The notes beneath the pieces are model-generated. The model ran no database searches. It was given only the letters and a program-made list of their open reading frames with translations, and was not told where the DNA came from. From contig CBDDFV010000001.1 in assembly GCA_965227335.1 (NCBI GenBank), positions 1,550,001-1,614,000 of the forward strand: a stretch of 64,000 nucleotides of DNA. The letters are read 5' to 3'. The position numbers and the translations under genes are program-made. This DNA comes from CBDDFV01 sp965227335. Its GTDB lineage: Bacteria; Planctomycetota; Phycisphaerae; Phycisphaerales; SM1A02. Every line of letters begins with the position of its first letter. Within the stretch, counting starts at the first letter, position 1. Of this stretch, positions 61,760-64,000 are shown in pieces.

Positions 61760-61765
61760 TACACT
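61760..61765 (+). promoter_or_regulatory. Candidate -10 box (TACACT) for the prenyl-synthase-like gene
   Basis: The context GGATACACTGCC lies in the 135-base gap between ispH and 61826. The leader would be about 54 bases. The -35 region is poor. Confidence 0.38.
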
Positions 61766-61825
61766 GCCGACCCCCCGGATCCCACGCCCTGACGCGAGTC
61801 GCGGCCGAATCAGCGAGGAGGCCGG

Positions 61826-62827
61826 ATGACGGCCGCGACCGTCGAACTGCTCCAGACCGCACCGCCCGACGCATTCGATGCGATTCCGGTCGGCGATGCG
61901 CGGCGGTGGTGCGTGGGTCTCATCCGGCGATCGTCTCGATATGGTAGCGCTCTGCTCGACCTGGCGCCCCCGGGAACGGAGGACGACCTCGCCGTCGCGC
62001 TCGCGCTCATCGCCCTCCACCAAAATCCCGCCCGCGCCACGCGGGAGCCCGAAGGCGCGGCGGCCGGCGAGACGGACCGGGAAACACAGCCGGGCGACGA
62101 GTCCGATCCCCCGGGCGAACCAGTCGCCGACTGGCGGAGCGCGGAACACGCCGCGATCGTCGCCGGCGAAACGCCTCGTCATCCCGTCTTCGTCGCCTTC
62201 GCCGCCATGCAGCCCGACGCCGACCGGCTCGGGCTCGTCGAAGAACTCATCACCGGTCGCGCGGCGGTCCCGGACGATGTCGCCGCAGCGCCGACGTGGT
62301 CGGATCTCCTGGCCCGCGATCGGGAACGGTGGGGGGCCGCGGTTCGTCTGGTGCTGGACGTCGCGGCGCCGGGCGTCGCAATCGGCGAGGAGGCCGCGGA
62401 CGCCGGCGTCGCCATCGCGTGGACCGACGCCTGTCTTCACTTCGGACGCATCGCCGCCGAGCGCAACCGCCTGCCGTTCCCGGCCGAAGCGTGCGGCGAC
62501 GTCGATCCCGATGGATTTCTCGATCGGCTCCGCATCACGTACCGACAGCGGCACGCTCCCGATCGGACGCTGCTGGAGGAGAGCCGCGTGGTGCTGCGTG
62601 ACGCTGTGGAGCGGGCGTGGGCGCGGTATGACGCCTCGGAGCCGCTGGTGGCGAAGGTCCCCGCCGAGACGCGTCCCCTGGTGTGGTTCGCCCTGTCGAC
62701 CGGGGATGAGATGCTGCGAACGATCGCCCGGTGGAACTTCGAGACCGCGATTCACGAGCCGAAGCTGTCGCGCCTGACGTGGTGGCGGCTTCGACGGGGG
62801 GCGCGGCGGTCGGCCCGTCGAAGTTGA
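61826..62827 (+). CDS. Squalene/phytoene-synthase-like protein without Asp-rich motifs
   Basis: The 333-residue protein follows the layout of squalene/phytoene synthases. ARRWCVGLIRRSSRYGSALL near residues 25-44 stands for the first helix, LVEELITGRAAVPDD near 140 for the substrate-pocket helix, and TWSDLLARDRERWGAAVRLVLDV near 153-175 is followed by AWTDACLHFGRIAAERNRLP near 197-216. Both aspartate-rich motifs that bind Mg-diphosphate in working enzymes are absent (positions about 58-70 and 200-210). A charged insert lies at 70-110. It is probably not catalytic in the usual way. The ispH neighbour fits isoprenoid metabolism. The assignment is moderate. Confidence 0.5.
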   Translation: MTAATVELLQTAPPDAFDAIPVGDARRWCVGLIRRSSRYGSALLDLAPPGTEDDLAVALALIALHQNPARATREPEGAAAGETDRETQPGDESDPPGEPVADWRSAEHAAIVAGETPRHPVFVAFAAMQPDADRLGLVEELITGRAAVPDDVAAAPTWSDLLARDRERWGAAVRLVLDVAAPGVAIGEEAADAGVAIAWTDACLHFGRIAAERNRLPFPAEACGDVDPDGFLDRLRITYRQRHAPDRTLLEESRVVLRDAVERAWARYDASEPLVAKVPAETRPLVWFALSTGDEMLRTIARWNFETAIHEPKLSRLTWWRLRRGARRSARRS

Positions 62828-62851
62828 CCGAAACCCCGCCCCCGCTAGGAT
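62824..62851 (+). promoter_or_regulatory. Sigma-70 promoter of map with leaderless spacing
   Basis: TTGACC at 62824-62829 overlaps the stop region of the upstream gene. TAGGAT at 62846-62851 follows after 16 bases. The map ATG is 8 bases later, so the mRNA would have essentially no leader. Confidence 0.6.
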
Positions 62852-62859
62852 CGCCCTCC

Positions 62860-63675
62860 ATGATCAGGTCGGCCCGAGACGAAGAACACGCGAGAACCGC
62901 CGCGCAATGCGTGGTGCGGGTCCACGAGTCGCTGGCGGAGTTCGTCCGGGCGGGCCAGACGCTGGCGGAGATCGACGCCGAGGTCGGTCGGCTGCTGAAG
63001 ACGCTGAACTGCACCAGCGCGTTCCTGAAGTACCGGGTGCGTCGGTATCCGCCGTTTCCGAGTTACGCGTGTCTGTCGCCGAACGACTGCATCGTTCACG
63101 GAACGCACCTGATGAGCGAGGCGCCGATGACGCCGGGCGATCTGCTGTCGATCGACATCGGCGTGAAGCACAAGGGCTGGATCGGCGACGCCGCGTGGAC
63201 CTACGCGATCGAACACGCGAGCGAGGAAGCGCAGCGGCTGATGGCGTGCGGACGCGAATCGCTGGTGCGTGGGATTGCGGCGATGCAGGCGGGACGACCG
63301 CTGCTCGACTGGGCGAAAGCGGTCGAGGCGTTCGTCGAGGGCGAATGCGGATTCCACCTCGTCGAAGGTCTCGGCGGGCACGGGTACGGCAAGACGCTGC
63401 ACGGGCCGCCGTACGTCTCGAACTCGACGCCCAGCTATCCCGCCGAGTGGCCCGACGCCTTCAAACCCTGGACGCCGGGGATGCTCGTCGCGGTGGAGAC
63501 GATGATCGGCGTCGGGACCGGGGCCACGCGCGGCGTCTCGCGGGACTGGCCCATCTACACGAAGGACGGGTCGTTGAGCGTCCACTACGAGGCGGACGTG
63601 ATGATCACCGAGGACGGACCGGTGAATCTCACCGAGGGGCTCGACGCCCTGCCGGACATCGTGGGCGGGGCTTGA
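62860..63675 (+). CDS. map: Type I methionine aminopeptidase
   Basis: MAP removes the initiator methionine from new proteins. The 271-residue enzyme has the pita-bread fold with a full dinuclear metal site: Asp99, Asp110, His174, Glu213 and Glu244, plus the substrate His80 in NDCIVHGT. The GHGYG at 173-177 replaces the more common GHGIG. There is no N-terminal zinc or SH3 extension. The start at 62860 is supported by a -35/-10 pair ending 8 bases upstream, and a longer frame would run into the upstream gene. Confidence 0.95.
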   Translation: MIRSARDEEHARTAAQCVVRVHESLAEFVRAGQTLAEIDAEVGRLLKTLNCTSAFLKYRVRRYPPFPSYACLSPNDCIVHGTHLMSEAPMTPGDLLSIDIGVKHKGWIGDAAWTYAIEHASEEAQRLMACGRESLVRGIAAMQAGRPLLDWAKAVEAFVEGECGFHLVEGLGGHGYGKTLHGPPYVSNSTPSYPAEWPDAFKPWTPGMLVAVETMIGVGTGATRGVSRDWPIYTKDGSLSVHYEADVMITEDGPVNLTEGLDALPDIVGGA

Positions 63676-63742
63676 TTCGAGTCATTCCGACCGGGGTCTG
63701 ACCTGCCGGGATCAGGGGCGCCGCCCGATCGTCCGACGGCGG

Positions 63743-63748
63743 TATGAT
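63743..63748 (+). promoter_or_regulatory. Candidate -10 box (TATGAT) for the prolyl oligopeptidase gene
   Basis: The context GGTATGATTT lies 40 bases before the ATG at 63789, with a GGAAAGG ribosome site between them. No clear -35 is seen. Confidence 0.45.
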
Positions 63749-63788
63749 TTCACGTTCGCACCCGCTCGATGACAGGAAAGGGCCGTCC

Positions 63789-64000
63789 ATGTCCATGCTG
63801 CTGACCTCCGCGCTGTTCGCCGCCTCCTTCCACGCGACGACCGTGGCGTCGGATCCGCCGCCGACGCGGGTCGACCCCGTGACCGACGCGTACCACGGCG
63901 TCGAGATCGTCGACAAGTACCGCTGGCTGGAGCCGCTGGAGTCGGCGAGCGACGCCGTACGCGAATGGACCGACGCCCAGAACGCCTACACGCGGGCGAC
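63789..64000 (+). CDS. Prolyl oligopeptidase (S9A), N-terminal part only
   Basis: The frame starts at 63789 with a short signal-like peptide (MLLTSALFAASFHATTVAS). It continues into the start of the S9A beta-propeller domain: TRVDPVTDAYHGVEIVDKYRWLE, then VREWTDAQNAYTRA. These residues are highly characteristic of prolyl endopeptidase. The gene runs off the right edge after about 70 codons, so the catalytic Ser-Asp-His domain is not seen. The signal peptide suggests a periplasmic or secreted peptidase. Confidence 0.85.
   Translation, partial: MSMLLTSALFAASFHATTVASDPPPTRVDPVTDAYHGVEIVDKYRWLEPLESASDAVREWTDAQNAYTRA

Overview
The window is GC-rich, densely packed chromosomal DNA from what looks like a member of the Planctomycetota, most likely class Phycisphaerae. 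Four secreted proteins carry planctomycete-style dockerin-like EF-hand repeats. The other genes point to a motile, diderm cell with meso-DAP-type peptidoglycan: flagellar rod, ring and hook genes, LptF/LptG, an LABN-domain protein and MurE with a DNPR motif. I saw no prophage, insertion sequence, CRISPR array, rRNA or tRNA. Nearly all of the window reads as core genome.

Layout. 1-5.6 kb (minus strand): flgI, a flgJ-type rod-binding gene, a flgN-like gene, flgK and flgL, with flgL cut by the left edge. 5.7-13.5 kb: a GT-C-like membrane protein, a zinc-ribbon protein, a parvulin lipoprotein, and a sigma-54 response regulator followed by lptF and lptG. 13.6-18 kb: murC-murB-ddl-ftsQ-like, coupled by GTGA overlaps. 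18-21.4 kb: a membrane protein, cardiolipin synthase, a CII-like DNA-binding protein and an orphan DNA methyltransferase. 21.4-26.6 kb (minus): dnaG-rpoD and rpmB, separated by about 960 bases with no convincing gene. 26.8-31.1 kb (minus): an Nramp-like transporter, an esterase with N-terminal dockerin-like repeats, and a small exported protein. 31.2-35.4 kb: flavin reductase, GT2, LABN protein, a short RlmN-like radical SAM enzyme and kbl. 35.4-37.1 kb (minus): BtpA-like protein and metallophosphatase. 37.3-39.2 kb: two convergent secreted paralogs. 39.4-44.6 kb (minus): queA, murE, murF, mraY. 44.8-51.8 kb: mostly minus-strand genes (MATE transporter, alcohol-dehydrogenase-like protein, HEAT lipoprotein, cupin, RluD, TPR-like protein), with a plus-strand MBL hydrolase and a small hypothetical gene. 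52.3-54.2 kb: a stand-alone secreted Cys-rich protein with its own promoter and terminator. 54.2-64 kb: APH-like kinase, HAD phosphatase, a 1122-residue degenerate indolepyruvate:ferredoxin oxidoreductase homologue, rlmN, ispH, a degenerate squalene/phytoene-synthase-like protein, map, and the start of a prolyl oligopeptidase.

The genes mainly serve cell-envelope growth (peptidoglycan precursors, LPS export, lipids), core information processing (primase, housekeeping sigma factor, L28, tRNA and rRNA modification) and motility. The most unusual items are a pair of about 78-base intergenic repeats 7.3 kb apart, the fused IOR-like protein that has lost its visible cofactor motifs, a prenyl-synthase-like protein without Asp-rich motifs beside ispH, and a set of genes whose -10 boxes lie 6-11 bases before the start codon, suggesting leaderless mRNAs.
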